The notes: a model not told the origin generated them from the letters alone. DNA of 64,000 nucleotides from Bryum argenteum (GCA_037043015.1 CM073323.1:26874758-26938757); one strand, 5' to 3'; positions 1 to 12,400 are shown, numbered from the stretch's first letter. A program made the numbers and translations.

Positions 1-247
1 GATGCCGTGTCGTCTATTATTGATTTGAGCGCGTCATGCAAAGTTGACAAAAACGACCCATGCTGTATATTTTATGCTTTGAAACAATTAAATACTCACT
101 GCCTTCGAAAACAAAGGTATCGCTGCCACCAGATACTCCTGCCTACAGAAAGTTCGGAAGAATCAAAATACTATTTTAGTTCAACGTCGGAAAGTGCTGC
201 TAAGATTCTCCTCGGATATTCGGATTTGACAAGGCCTCGTGCTTATC
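1..247. repeat. Duplicated segment, copy A, piece 1
   Basis: This stretch matches 58063-58306 (copy B) at most positions. Shared landmarks include GATTTGAGCGCGTC, AAAAACGACCCATGC, GGTATCGCTGCCACCAGATA and CGGATATTCGGATTTGA. The two copies part at about 247: copy B jumps to sequence that copy A only reaches near 7480. Either copy B lost, or copy A gained, the roughly 7.2 kb that contains the kinase gene. An ORF here is not conserved in copy B and is not considered a gene. Confidence 0.8.
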
Positions 248-1299
248 TTATCTTTTCGCCCATTGTGCACCTGGCCGCTTAAACATGTTCAGTTAACCTT
301 GCCAGCATCTCCAGAACATTTGTTGACCTCTTCCTAACGAACGTGCAGCTTCCTCCATCCTCCTCCTACAGACTCCTTGCGAACTTCTTCCTTTATGTTT
401 ACTGCCGGCGTGCTGCAGAAGCCCCTCATTTCTGCACTAGAGGTTGAAAGTCCAGCTTTCCGTTGGAGCAAGATACTGCCATCATTTGAGGAGGAGTTTT
501 GCCGGCCCGCTTTGTGAAGCTGGTCACTGAAGTAGGCGCTGTGATTTGGCTTGTGTTTTGTGGTATTATACGAGCTTCGACTTGTGGCGCTTTCTTTCGC
601 TTGCGGTATTCAGCAAGCCTCGATATCTCTAATCGTTCATCACGCACAACTCATCTGGGCGGACGTTTGATCATAGCCTGTTATTCGAGCACGGCATTCC
701 AGGTACGACTAGTTCAATGTGTCACAAGCTTTTGCATGGGGGTCGACTATTGTCCCAGAATATGTGGGCTAATATGGATTAGTGCTGGCTCGGTGCATTG
801 GAGCAGGAACCCGCTGCGTTCGGTACTGTCATCTGTGTAGTGGAGGTTGTAGGTCTCTAGCGTTATTTTGCACTTGCTCATACAGCACTCGGCAGGAGAG
901 AGGAATAATCAACAGCATAAGAAGAGAAGCTTGGCTGTGTGAAGATGGATTGCTGATGTTGGCACTTTGGCTTGTGGTAATCAATACGAGCCTCAGGTTT
1001 CTTGTGGAGTCCATCTCGTATCCGGTGTTGACGTTCGATTTGTCTGCACAGAGAATATTCTTATCCTAAGGCTTATATCTGAGCAGAACTTTTCCAGGTG
1101 AGATTGATTGAAGCAGAAACAAGCGTCTGGTCGCGGATTGTCTTTCCTGATCGGAACATGTGTCACGTTTGAGGGTTAGGAGTTATTCATTTCCGAATGC
1201 CTGTTCGCATTCTGAGATGTGGGATCTTATGTTTTCGTAGGATTACGTCAGGAATTAAAGGGCTACATTGATAAGCGTAGTGAGTACGCATCGAGCATC
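248..1299. other. Gene-free upstream region of the kinase
   Basis: No ORF here has protein-like composition and I see no repeat with other parts of the window. It probably holds the kinase promoter and 5' leader. A TTTCGTAG/GATTACG splice-acceptor-like site near 1245 could end a 5' leader intron. No convincing TATA box was singled out. Confidence 0.4.
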
Positions 1300-3078
1300 A
1301 TGGAGGGCTCAAGTGACTGCGAATTTCTCTCTGCTCAGTCGGTGGTTGCGACCGTGTCTGCTACTGCTTCTTCGAGCACGCAATATGAGAGTGCAGAAAA
1401 TGAGAGCATGATGGAGAGTGAGAGCCTGTCTAGCAGCATGGTGCAGGAGAGGATTGACGCATCGAAGGTGCACTGGAGTGAGCTGTCGGATAGTGATCGC
1501 AGCTTGAGCGGGGTGGAAGTGGCAGCAGATAATAAAGAAGTGTTCAGGACTCTGCAGTTGCATCCGGAATGGGGTCACATGTTTTGGACATTTGATGAGA
1601 ATTCATATGGTACATTGGTGGTGGGTGAGAAGTTTGCGGAGGGTGGGCAAGCCGAGCTTTTCAAGGCCGATGTCACTTGGAATGATCGAGTTTACAGGCA
1701 ATATGACTTGGAGAACAATGTGAAGTTTGTGTTGAAGGTTTTTAAGGAAGGGACTTTGTTACGGGATTTACAAGGACAATGGCCCCATGGATTTTTGAAA
1801 TGGGAAAGTGATGATCATAATCGTCGTGCAAGGAATCAATTGCCAACGTCGACATGTCGATTTTATCGTAATAGACCCATATGTGGAACAATATTGGAGA
1901 ATGGGAGATTTGCTTTTTTGATGAGAATGCAAGGTGAGGATCTTCAAAGCCTGATTCAACAACGGATGCATGGACGAAAATATGGGTGGGGACCACTTTC
2001 AAAGAATGAAAGTGAGGCATTCATGTACAAGATTGGACTTGGGGTGTTATGGTTGCATGAGCATGATGTTGTGCATAGAGACCTCAAGGCCGCTAATGTA
2101 TTAATAAGCAAGGATGGATATAATTGTTATGTGGCGGATTATGAGTGTTCGATTGGTGTGATAGGAACAGGGTATTGGAGGGCTCCTCAAATATTGCATG
2201 CTTGCAAAGAAAAGACTGTAAGCCAAAAGTCAGAGTTGTTTTCAAAAGCAGCAGATGTTTATAGTTATGCAATGACATGTTATGAGCTCTTGTCTGGGAA
2301 ATTGCCATTTGAAGGTGAAATGGTGACGATGGAATCGGTTATTGAAGGTCAACGACCGATAGTGCCAGCATATGTAGATGATTGGACAAAAGAACTTCTA
2401 CATAGATGTTGGGACTCTAACCCTAGTGAGAGGCCTATAATTCAAGAGATCTTGAGTGTTATTGCATCAAACACAAGTATACCATGGATCAAAGATGGAG
2501 ATGAGGTGCGGATGAGGACAACGATTACAGATGTTGAAGAGTTACAACTTGGTTGTGACAACCATTTACACACTGCCTCAAGACTTGAAAGTGGAAACTT
2601 CAAGTGCATATTGTGTCATGAAACATGCAATGATTCATCTTTCATGAAGTGTACGACGTGTACAGACTTCTATCTTCATTCAAGATGTGCAATCATAGAA
2701 GATTACTTTAAATCTTCCATACACCCGCATCGATTAAGAATTGAAATTGCTGGCTTGAAGGGTAGTTCAGGAGTGGTATGTGATGGTTGTCGATTAGAAA
2801 TTGGGGAGGAATCTTGGTATAGTTGCCCGGTTGGAGAGTGCGATTTTGATTTGCTTCTTGAATGTGCAAAATATGTTGATAGGATTTTACATTCCTCACA
2901 CAATGAGCACAATTTAGTACTTTCTTCAAGCTCTTCATCAACTAGTTTGGAGGATTCAATTATCGCTTGTGAGTGTTGCAAACTCCAAATCAAATCCATG
3001 GAGTTTGCATATCATTGTGAAGAGTGTGTATTTTACATTCATCCAAAATGTGCAGTACCAAATTTGAAGGTCCATTGA
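1300..3078 (+). CDS. TKL-type protein kinase with C-terminal DC1 (C1-like) zinc modules
   Basis: Encodes 592 residues from the ATG at 1300; the frame is open further upstream but has no earlier ATG. Residues 1-105 are Ser/Glu-rich. The kinase domain spans about 108-390: a glycine loop (GEKFAEGGQAELFKA), the ATP lysine in FVLKVFK, and the catalytic loop HRDLKAANVL. The usual DFG is DYE (YVADYECS) and the usual APE is APQ (YWRAPQIL). The lobe ends with CWDSNPSERP, typical of tyrosine-kinase-like kinases. The C-terminus (about 420-590) has three Cys/His modules (CxxC...HxxC patterns such as CILCHETC, CDGC, CECC...CAVP) of the DC1 type found in plants. Both the Asp of DYE and the catalytic Asp are kept, so activity is possible but unproven. 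It is a single long exon. Substrate is unknown. Confidence 0.85.
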   Translation: MEGSSDCEFLSAQSVVATVSATASSSTQYESAENESMMESESLSSSMVQERIDASKVHWSELSDSDRSLSGVEVAADNKEVFRTLQLHPEWGHMFWTFDENSYGTLVVGEKFAEGGQAELFKADVTWNDRVYRQYDLENNVKFVLKVFKEGTLLRDLQGQWPHGFLKWESDDHNRRARNQLPTSTCRFYRNRPICGTILENGRFAFLMRMQGEDLQSLIQQRMHGRKYGWGPLSKNESEAFMYKIGLGVLWLHEHDVVHRDLKAANVLISKDGYNCYVADYECSIGVIGTGYWRAPQILHACKEKTVSQKSELFSKAADVYSYAMTCYELLSGKLPFEGEMVTMESVIEGQRPIVPAYVDDWTKELLHRCWDSNPSERPIIQEILSVIASNTSIPWIKDGDEVRMRTTITDVEELQLGCDNHLHTASRLESGNFKCILCHETCNDSSFMKCTTCTDFYLHSRCAIIEDYFKSSIHPHRLRIEIAGLKGSSGVVCDGCRLEIGEESWYSCPVGECDFDLLLECAKYVDRILHSSHNEHNLVLSSSSSSTSLEDSIIACECCKLQIKSMEFAYHCEECVFYIHPKCAVPNLKVH

Positions 3079-3141
3079 AGTTAGTCGTTAACACATTACA
3101 TAGCTATGTAAAATGCAAGACTGTAAAATGCAAGACTGGAA

Positions 3142-3671
3142 TGTGTTATGTGGCGGATTATGAGTGTTCGATTGGTGTGATAGGAACAGGGTATTGGAGG
3201 GCTCCTGAAATATTGCATGCTTGCAAGTATAAAACTGTAAGTCGAAAGTTAGAGTTGTTTTCAAAAGCAGTGGATGTTTATAGTTATGCTATGACATGGT
3301 ATGAACTCTTGTCTGGGAAGTCACCATTTGAAGGTAAAATGGTGACAATGGAATTGGTTATTGAAGGGCAACGACCGACACTGCCAACATATGTAGATGA
3401 TTGGACAAAACAACTTCTACATAGATGTTGGGACTTTAATCCTAGTGAGAGGCCCTTAATTCAAGAGATCTTGAGTGTTATTGCATTAAATACAAGTATG
3501 CAATGGATCAAAGATTGGAATGAGGTGCGGATGAGGACAAAGGTAATAGACACTAAAGAGTTACAACTTGGATGCGACAACCTTTTTCACACGGCCACAA
3601 GACTTGAAAGTGGAAGCTTCAAGTGCGTATTGTGTTTCGAAACAAAAAATGTGAAGGTACATAGGTGTTGA
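3142..3671 (+). pseudogene. Partial tandem duplicate of the kinase C-lobe
   Basis: Starting with TGTTATGTGGCGGATTATGA, this stretch repeats 2126-2625 with scattered substitutions and no large indels. It covers the activation segment, the C-lobe and the first part of the first DC1 module, then jumps to the 3' end of the gene (KNVKVHRC compared with NLKVH). It lacks the glycine loop, the ATP lysine and the catalytic loop, so it cannot be a kinase. Unlike the full gene it keeps APE (RAPEIL), so the APQ in the full copy is probably derived. Sequence after the stop also resembles that after 3078. Confidence 0.8.
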
Positions 3672-3945
3672 TTGTCAACATATTACATAGAAATGTTGTT
3701 CTTTCGTGTTTTTGAATGGAGGATGTTCACTGTGAAGGTGTATATATAAAGATGTTTTATAAAGTATTTTTCTTTCTATTCTTAAGATAGCCACAATAAT
3801 GAATGGTGTTTGAGTAAATTAAAGTAGAAGAATTTATGATCGTTTGCTTCACTCCATGCTTATTAAGCCCTGGATGGATTGACTCGTTTCTAGTAAAAGC
3901 AACACATTTTTAAAAATGATTCCATCATTGGATATGAACGTAGTT

Positions 3946-3967
3946 GGGTGAAAGCGCACTAAGGTGG
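3946..3967. repeat. Solo relic resembling a terminal inverted repeat of element 1
   Basis: The 22 bases starting GGGTGAAAGC and ending AAGGTGG differ from the left end of the element at 8622 at only two positions. No matching right end was found nearby, so this is probably a decayed or truncated relative. Confidence 0.5.
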
Positions 3968-4971
3968 GTGCACTTCTGAAAGCCCATTGTACTAAAAAAG
4001 TAGTAAATGTCAAGTTGTCAACTTGTTTTGAGAGGCAAACTTATGTGGTACTTTGACTAGAAATTTTATAGGGTTACAAATAACTTAAAGGAAAATGGAT
4101 GAAATTCAATGCGAGGTGCGATAACGTACTAAAATTACTAAAGGCTTTTAATTCTAGAAGTGATCAACGATGTATGTCAAACCTATTTATGAGAAATGGC
4201 TGCTATTTTGAAGGCAGCACCGCAGCACACGTACTAACATCACGAATATGTAGTTTCCTTATAAATAAAAAGAGATAAAATTACAACATTTTTGACCATA
4301 TTTAATCTCTACCCACATTCTAAGGGCAATCTTGAGAAAGGGTGAGTATAAAAGAACCAAGTTTGGGTCATTTCTGAGTGAATTCTACCCCAAAGCACTT
4401 TCAGCACTTTGACCGTAAATATCTCTATGACCGATAGAATTCCACCAACATTGTTAATGTGCATTTGAACGCTTAATACATGTCTTTACATAATTGTTAT
4501 GTGAATTTGTACTATCCCCCTTATAAAACATAAACTTTGTACTTTTGTGTTTTTTTGGAAGATTGTGATGTAATGTAATGTGAAAAAGGTGTAAAAATAC
4601 ATATTTAGAAGTGTTGCCTATATTTTTTGAAATGAAGGACAATGAATTTATAATATTCATAAGTAATGTCATTATTGGCCCTCAAAAAATTAGTACTTTA
4701 GAATTGAGATCTAAATTGGGCCTTGAAGTTGGTTACTTCTTGAAAGAATTGATTGTGACGTACTAGTCTTCCACCCTAGCATGCTTTTGCCCAGTTATTC
4801 ATTACTTGTAGTTTACTTATTGTATGTCTTGTGTACCAAATATGACATTGCACACTGATTACAAAGTCATAACGTATGAGTATTCAAAAGACATCACAGT
4901 ATCTCAACAATTGCACTTTTGAATGAAAATGCTAGGAATACACTTACAAGATTTATTTGCGCTTAGATAAT

Positions 4972-5760
4972 AGCCTTGCAACTATGAAATTTTTCATAAA
5001 TTTTACAATGGAAATATTTCAAAAACTAGGCTTGTTGCACAAAAATAAATACCATAACTTCCCCTCATTTTCAATGGATTTAAGAGTTCCACTACAAAGA
5101 CTAGATCAAATTTGGAATCCAATTTAACAAACAAAGTTGACGCCAACGGTGGAAAATTAGAAACATCTTCTCAAAAATCAAGTAATTTATACACTCTTTT
5201 CAATATAGAAAAGAGTGTACAACGAACATCACTGCACAACAAAATTATACTTTACTCAGAAAGAAACAGAATCCTTCAACTACAAAGTTGTTGGATTTCA
5301 TCTTGAGATTGTAGTTATCCAAAAAAACTCCATGAAAACTAAATTGAATTCTCATGAAGTGTTCTAAGAAATTAACCTTCATGAAGTGATCTAAGGAATT
5401 AGCCTTGCAACAATGGAATCATTCTCAGAGTTTACAAAGGAATTATTACAAAAACTAGGCACATTGTACAAAAATGAATACCATTACTTCCACACATCTT
5501 CGATGGATTTAAGCTTTCCACTACAAAGACTAGATCAAATTCGGAATCCAATCTAACGAAAAAAGTTGAAATCCAACGGTGGAAGATAAGAAAGTATTTC
5601 TCAAAAACCAAGCAATTTATAGTCTTCTCAAGATAGAAACATCCTTGAAAAACCAACACCTAATTTATTCAAAACAAAAATCTTCCAACTACATAGTTGT
5701 TGGATATCATCTTGAGATCATAGTTATATGAACAAAAAACCATGAGAACTAAAATGAATG
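4972..5760. repeat. Imperfect tandem duplication, unit about 430 bp
   Basis: 4972-5350 and 5405-5760 share blocks in the same order: AAAAACTAGGC, ATGGATTTAAG, CCACTACAAAGACTAGATCA, CCAACGGTGGAA and GTTGTTGGAT.TCATCTTGAGAT. The copies differ by many substitutions and small indels, so the duplication is old. No coding potential is evident. Confidence 0.75.
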
Positions 5761-7034
5761 GTAAAACATGCTCCATGTATAAAAACTGGCCAATAAGAAG
5801 AGTTGCCTTCATTAAAATGCACACCATCAATTTACACTTTATTTGCAGTTTTTAGCACACAAAGTAAACTTAATTTGGGACCCAACCTAGGTGATTTCAT
5901 TCAAAATGGAATTCAAATGGATAACGAAGCTCTTTTCTCTTCAAAGCCGTTGCATGTCATCCGAAAATGTTGTTTCTCGACATTTAGCCGTGTGAAATTT
6001 AAGAAGATTAAATATGTGCATATTAAAAGACCATCACGGTTTCAAAATAGTTAGCCTTTTTGGGGCAATTTTAGGTAATTTATAAACTTAAAAGACAAAT
6101 CAACTCATTTCTAAAATCCACATATTAAAAGAAAAGAAAACTCTCTAAACCATATTCTTCAGCTTAAGGGATTTCATTCCCATAAAGTTATCTCCTCGTA
6201 AGTGAAGAACTTCAATCTCCATATTAATTGAGGTCTTGAGCTTTAATCATGTGATACGGTGCCCAAAGTAATCGATTAAAAAAATTAAATATACTTGCAT
6301 CCATAATGTTCATAGCGTTCGGCATTGCAGTGAAAAGTTGTGAGCTAAAATGGTTTACATGTCACATAATGGCTTGGTGACATGTAATAACGTCAAACTT
6401 GGATAGTTCATCAAGCTTCGGTGGTGACATTTGAGAGGTGATGATGGGTGAGTTTCATTCTTGAGGGCACTTTTGCCATGAGCCCCATTTGAATACATCA
6501 AGGTGCATTGTTATCGTATCACTTACTCCAACTCCCTCCTCCTATTAGAAAACTTAACCCCTAAAAATTCAAGCGCTTCCTCACCCTCCAAAACCAAAAA
6601 CTATTATTTTTTACCTCTGTTGGGGAATTGGGAAATGGAGAAACTTTTTTTTCTTGTTTTAGACTTTGAACCGCAAGATCTTGTACCTAACTTGTATACA
6701 AAGGACTAGTTAGAATTTGAACCGTTGGATGTTTGTCATTTGTGAGATCATAACAATGAAAGTTTGTCCAACACTTTTTTGTTTGCCCTTGTCCGAGAGG
6801 CATTGTCGAAACGGGTGCCAAGGGCAACTTGACGATTGTTACTCCAAACATTTTTCTGTCATTTTTTTCCATGTAGGTAATGAAGTTGGGTATGAAAAAT
6901 TTTAGAGACTGATTCCACTTTTTGACCTTAATGTACATTATTTTATGAAAAAAGGTCTCAAAACAACAATATAGTAAAAAAAGCACGACATATGATATAT
7001 TAAGTTTAATTTTTTGTGAGAAGGGACCGGAGTT

Positions 7035-7055
7035 TATATCTATCTATCTATCTAT
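7035..7055. repeat. TATC microsatellite
   Basis: A short run of TATC units (four to five copies) lies in AT-rich DNA. Confidence 0.8.
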
Positions 7056-7479
7056 TAAGTTTAAGAAAAATTTGGAAGGTGAGTAGGTGCCTTTATGAGT
7101 ATGTGAATTTTGAAAAAAATAAAAGTATTGGAAAAAATCCAAAATCCCAAATTTTGGCAATTTTTGAAAGAAAAAATTGTAAATTACTAGAAACTGTGAA
7201 GATTATTTTTGAAAGTTTTGGAGGCTGCCCTTCTAAAATTGGTAAACTTTTTGACTTCGAACACTTCGAAAGTTGAATAATCATTTGGTAATGAACATAT
7301 TTTCAAAAAAATACTTTCAAAAAGCTAAATTTAAACTATATGTTTCGGACTTAAAACCTAAAATTTCTAGATGAAGGTTTTAAACTCAAAATTTGGCTTT
7401 GCAAATTATACCACATACACAATACACTATGGGGACCACCTAGTAAAACTCTTCACCAAAATATCGATGTATCTTCTGA

Positions 7480-8621
7480 AAATGAGCTGCATGAAATCTC
7501 AAAAAACCAAACCGTTTTCCTAGGGTTAAAGAACATGCAAATAGCCTAGGCATATAGAAGGTTATGAAAGCTTACTATCCGTGTTGATACTTGACGAGCA
7601 AGTGTTTGAGACGCTAAGCCCCGTCATGAAGTGATACATATAAAAAGAGGATTTAAATATGAATAGACTTCTCCCAAAGTACTTGAAAATTTCATTTTTC
7701 TTATTCTTTACTTGCAATGCAAACCGGACAATAGTGCACTTAATATGTAATGGTTATACTAAAGTCAATCATACAAGTTCAATATCAAATGACTTATATA
7801 ACAATTCTCTCAAATTATATATGTACACTTCTATGTCTATTCGTCACCCTTTTTTAGATTCTAAATTCTAGTTCCCTTACTCTCAATCAAGTACAGATTT
7901 TCAACTTTCCATTTGACTCTTAACTCTTAACTCTTATAAGTAGAGTATATCTTCATTATTTGAACTTTTAAATGGTTTACTAGGCAGACCGCAGTGGCAA
8001 GCATTCAGGCAGCAGCAGCGGGGTGGTAGAGCTGAGATGCGAGTTGCCACCATCTCTCGCCACATATCACCAGCTCTTTGTTCAGCATCAAACCCATTTC
8101 TGGTAAGAATCCACACGTGACTCGCACAGATTATGGAATTGTTATAAAGTCTTTGTTTGTTCCAGCAGGTGAGTTCTCAAGCGTATGGCGATGGCTGAAT
8201 TCAAATCAAGGCGGATGTGAGAGATGCTCTGAAGCAAGGTCTCGCTGTAAGTTGCTCTTGAATCAACCATCATATTGCATGGTGCGCTCTACCACCTCTC
8301 CGAAGCCAAATATCAATTAGTACTCCTTAGGGGTCTTGGGGCACAGCTTGGGGGTGGACAATTGAAAGCGTGCAAAGTTGTAAGGATGTAAGAATACAGA
8401 ATGCTTGTAAAATCTTAGGATTTTATAGTTTCTAAAATGTTTTTAGCTTGGAGCCTTCAAAATTGAAAGCTTATAAGATTGTAAGGATGTTACACTGTGT
8501 TGATTGTGTAAATAATTTGTGCAAAGGTTGGAATCAACCATTGTTGAAGATTGATGAAATCCATATTGTTGATGAAGTAGGATAGGTGTTGATGAATGGA
8601 GTTTGACTTCAAATGCTTGCA
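7480..8621. repeat. Duplicated segment, copy A, piece 2
   Basis: This piece aligns with copy B 58330-59475 over almost its whole length (for example ATGAGCTGCATGAAATCTCA, TGGTTATACTAAAGTC and AGTAGAGTATATCTTCAT). It ends abruptly at the left end of element 1; the homology resumes at 33846. The last four bases, TGCA at 8618-8621, are the target duplication. Confidence 0.9.
8037..8332 (+). pseudogene. Pseudouridine-5'-phosphate glycosidase fragment, copy A
   Basis: Exon 1 (8037-8102) encodes a 22-residue Ser/Arg-rich leader starting MRVATISRHIS, and GTAAGA follows. A second exon from about 8166 reads QVSSQAY...IQIKADVRDALKQGLAV. One base later the frame continues VALESTIILHG, close to the VVALESTIISHG signature of the pseudouridine-5'-phosphate glycosidase (IndA-like) family. 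Copy A carries a TGA where copy B has GGA, plus a one-base insertion shared with copy B. The rest of the enzyme is absent, so this is a truncated pseudogene. Family assignment rests on a short motif. Confidence 0.6.
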
Positions 8622-8643
8622 GGGTGAAAGCACACTACGGTGG
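8622..8643 (+). repeat. Left terminal inverted repeat of element 1
   Basis: Reads GGGTGAAAGC...ACTACGGTGG and is the inverse of 33820-33841 with one mismatch at position 6. Confidence 0.9.
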
Positions 8644-9479
8644 ATCAAAAAGTACGTCACGGAGGAGTTTAACAGGGAGCTTTGATTTTCAATGGCTTGT
8701 TTGGCAAAGTTTCCTTAGTGAAAGTACTTATGTTTTTGAGAATAAAGTTGCAAACACTTGTGAATATTTAGATTTAGTTGTCTCCCATTCCTAAAAATAG
8801 ATGTAACTATAAAATATTTATACTTTTCCAACATTTTAGAAGTACATCACGGTACAGAATTTTGCGAAAAAGTACTCAAAAGTACTAAAAAAAAAGATGA
8901 TTTTACAATTTGGAATAGATATTCTGAAAGGGGCTGTTTATTGCCATTAGCTGTACCTGCAAAAACTGTGAAGACTTTCGGGGATCATGGAGGAAATTGC
9001 GGTCAAACCCTTGAAACAGTATTTGGGCCATAACTCCCTTAAAAAAAAAGATTTTGTATTTTTTTTTTGCTCTGACGAGCTTGAAAAGGAGTGCCTGTAG
9101 CGGGGGTAAGGCTCCTTTTTCATAATTCTTTACTTTTTAAGGTCTGAGGATACTTCTTCTATTCGGCGGTTTTAAGTACTTCTGTACTGCAGTACAAGTT
9201 TTCGGCCACGAATAGCAACTGTCGACGCCGCCACGCCTGACACATCTTCGCTGGATCACCTAAATTTATGATTCGACGTTGTCGTTACTTTGCTTTTGAG
9301 ATATTGCATAGGATTCGTTAACGGCGCCGCATCGTCTCTCCCCGATAGTATCGGGAGGTCGTCTCTCTCCGCTAGTTCGGGGACCTCGTGTCAAACCTCA
9401 TTTTTTCGTTTTTTGCCCCAATTTGGTCCGGATAGTACTTAGTAGTAGTTAAATAGAATAAATAACGCCTTGGTAATCA
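8644..9479. other. Left subterminal region of element 1
   Basis: No gene was found. The stretch has repeated GTAC-containing words (AAAAAGTACGTC, AAGTACATCACGGTAC, AAAAGTACTCAAAAGTACT, TTCTGTACTGCAGTACAAG), as do the other non-coding parts of this element. A short hairpin (CCCGATA/TATCGGG) lies near 9339. Confidence 0.5.
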
Positions 9480-12400
9480 CCTATCCGGGTAAAAACCGGG
9501 TAGAGTTAGCCTAGCCAGGGACCTGCCTGCCCGGGGACATCCTAAAGCTTAGTAGGCAGGTTGGGATAGCGGAAATTCTAACCCGCCTTTTGCTTTCTAA
9601 TCTTTTCTTTTGAAACCCGGGCACGGACTCACCGTACCTAGCCCGACCACTGAGCGCCCGGGTAGGGCTTAGCCGACCGATCTCGAGTCTGTCCCAACCC
9701 GGGAAGGCATATGCTGACCCGGTTATGTGCCGATCGGGCATGTGCCTACCGGACATGAGAGGCCCGGGTACGATCTGTCCGGGCATGACCCGGACAGTCA
9801 TGGCCCGGACCGGCTATGGTCCGACCAGTCATGGACCGACCGGTTATAACCCGGCCGGTTATCAATGGCCGGAGAGGCCGCCGGGCGGAAGGACGGGCCG
9901 GGCAGTATAACCACCGGCGGCGCCGACAGCCCGGGCTGACAAGCCGTGATTAAGGCCGCGCCGCCAAAAAGTACCGCCACCTCCCCCACTCCCTTTTGTC
10001 GTTAATGGCACGGGGAAGGCCGTTGTCCTTCCTTTTTGATTTCCTCCTCCTCTCCCTCTTCTCTCTTCCTCGTTTTTCGTGCACCATTGCCGACCGTGCT
10101 GCTTCCCCAAATCTTGCACAAGCTTGTACACGCGGCCGCCCTGCACACCATAGCCCGGAGAGGAGGAGTACGGAGACATGGCCGGGGAGAGAGCTTCGCG
10201 GGTGAGGAGCAAGATTATCCAGGCTGGCATTCCAATAGCGGTGGATGCCAGGGCGCAGTTGGTGCAGGACTTGACGCGGATGGGGTGCGTGGGATTGTAC
10301 TGGGTGCCCTGGAATGTGGAGGATGCAGGGATTATCGAGGAGGCCGTGTCCGGACAGATCCACCGACTTTCGCCGACAACCCCTGTCGGGCCAAGCCGCA
10401 CTTTTGGCGAGAGGCGTCTTTGGAGGGCGACGTATGGCTTTCCGGATTCCTCCACCGGTACATCCGGTGAGGAATGATCCTCCCGGAGGAATGTTCCACA
10501 ATCCCCCGCACAAGCATGACGGCTACCGAGTAGAGGATTGCGCAAATGCTCGGGAGCGGCGTCACGAGGTTCCTGGCACCGATCTTCAACCCGGAGAAGC
10601 CACAGTTTGTGTCAAACCGACTCCTGAAGGCAATCATGGAGTCCTACCTGGGACGGAAGCGCGTAGGATGGGGGCACATCCTCGAGGAGGTGGTCGTCCG
10701 GGCCTCGAAGAAGGCCACCAGTGTGAAGGGCTGTCCCCTGGCACCATACGTGTACCACAGACGCGCATTACGAGTGCCTCAATCCGGGTGAGATCACCCT
10801 CCTCGGGATGCTCATGGGAGAGGCGGACAGACATGTTTCCCGGGGAGCAGATCCCCGAGGTGGGAGTCCCTGCTGCGGCCAAGCTGCTCCCCAGGATGCC
10901 CGCCCCCGGAGCAGGGGCACTCCCACCTCCTCCCCCTCCTGCACCACCCGGACCGCCGGGCCTGTGAGAGAGCGGCGACCGAGGAGGACAGAGAAGAAGC
11001 ACCCCGGCGGGAGATGATGAAGGAGCGCCAGACCGGTGCGGAGAGAGGAGACCATCCTCTCCAGAGGGAGGTTGCTCCGCTACCCCGCCCGGGAGGGAGC
11101 CACTACACCCGGCCACCACGGCCCACGGGATGGCAACCCGGAGTGGAGCCGCAACCGGATCGAGCCACCGAGCCCGATCCTACCCGGACCGGGAGGAGAG
11201 CTCCCAAGAGCCATGGCAACCCCTCCGACCTCTCGCGATCGCCTCCCACCACCTCTCTCGGACCGGTGCGGGGAACGACGGTGACGGAGAGGAACTCCCC
11301 GTCCTACACCGGAGAAAATCCGGACGGGTACTAAGGTTTGTGGAGGCAGAGGCTTCCTCTCCCGGTAAGCGGAGAGGAGGTAGTTGTAGCACAACCAGAG
11401 AGAGAGGCCGAGGCGGAAGGAGCCCCTCGAGGAGATCCTACCCCGGAAGCACCTACTCCGACCCGGGAAGTACAGGCCGAGAGCATACCTGCCGGACTTC
11501 TTCTCCTAGCAGACAGTCCGGTAGGTGACACCGTGCCCCCGCCAGCTGCAGGGGAAATTGAGTGGGGAGACCCAATATACGCCAAGAAGAGGAGGGCGGA
11601 CCTCCCCGCCGAGAGTCCTCGACCCCGGGTTCGGAGGAAACTTACCAGGCCCAGGGAAGACACTGCCGCGACCCCTGCTACTTCCCCTGCTGTCCGGGCC
11701 GGGCCCCTCGAACCAGTCGTCAGGACTATCCCGGCCATGCAACGACCCATCTCGCCCGGGGAAGGAGAAGTCCGGAGGAAAGGGAAGAGAGTGATGGAGG
11801 AGTCCTCCGACTCGGAGGAGGAAGGGGCGACTGGACAGTACTCTCCTGTCCCCACTACCCGGGCACAAGGAGAGACGGCACCGGCCAACACCGACCGGTT
11901 ACCCGGGTAGGAGGATTTCACCCCGCGGAGACAGGAGATCGATCTACACCTCCCGGTACCCCCATTCCGGATAACGGAGGAACACCCCTTGCAACCGATC
12001 GCCCACGCTTTGCACGTATGCACGCAGGAGCATCTGCAAATGCATAAGGCCCTGCGCGGGATATCGGTAGCTCTCCGGACTGGCCAGGTGGAGCGGTACC
12101 CCGACATGGTGCGGGAGCTAGTCCAGGAGAATGCGGCAGCCCGGGCAAGCAGCAACGAGGGGTCCCTCATCATCCTTCGGCAAGCCCGGGAAATCCAGCA
12201 GTTGGAGGAGGAAGTGTCTAAGCAGCAGGGGTACGCTCGGCAGCACCTTTTCGGGCTCAGGAGACTCCTGTATGCACCCGGAGAGGCACAGCTGAAGGCT
12301 CAGCTGCTCGACGCCCAATTCCAGGCATCGGGATCGGACCTCCCAACCCGGATGGCGGCATACATGAAGAAGGCCGCAAAGAGGATGGAAGGAGCCCTCC

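Larger units (their letters stand above)
3672..7479. other. AT-rich gene-free region
   Basis: No ORF here has protein-like composition; all are short and unrelated to recognisable families. It holds an imperfect tandem duplication (4972-5760), a solo transposon-end-like motif (3946-3967) and a TATC microsatellite near 7036. Nothing else was identified. Confidence 0.55.

Noticed and set aside
7..282. 91-codon ORF at the window start
   Set aside because: The frame is not kept in copy B, and the stretch is part of the duplicated non-coding segment.
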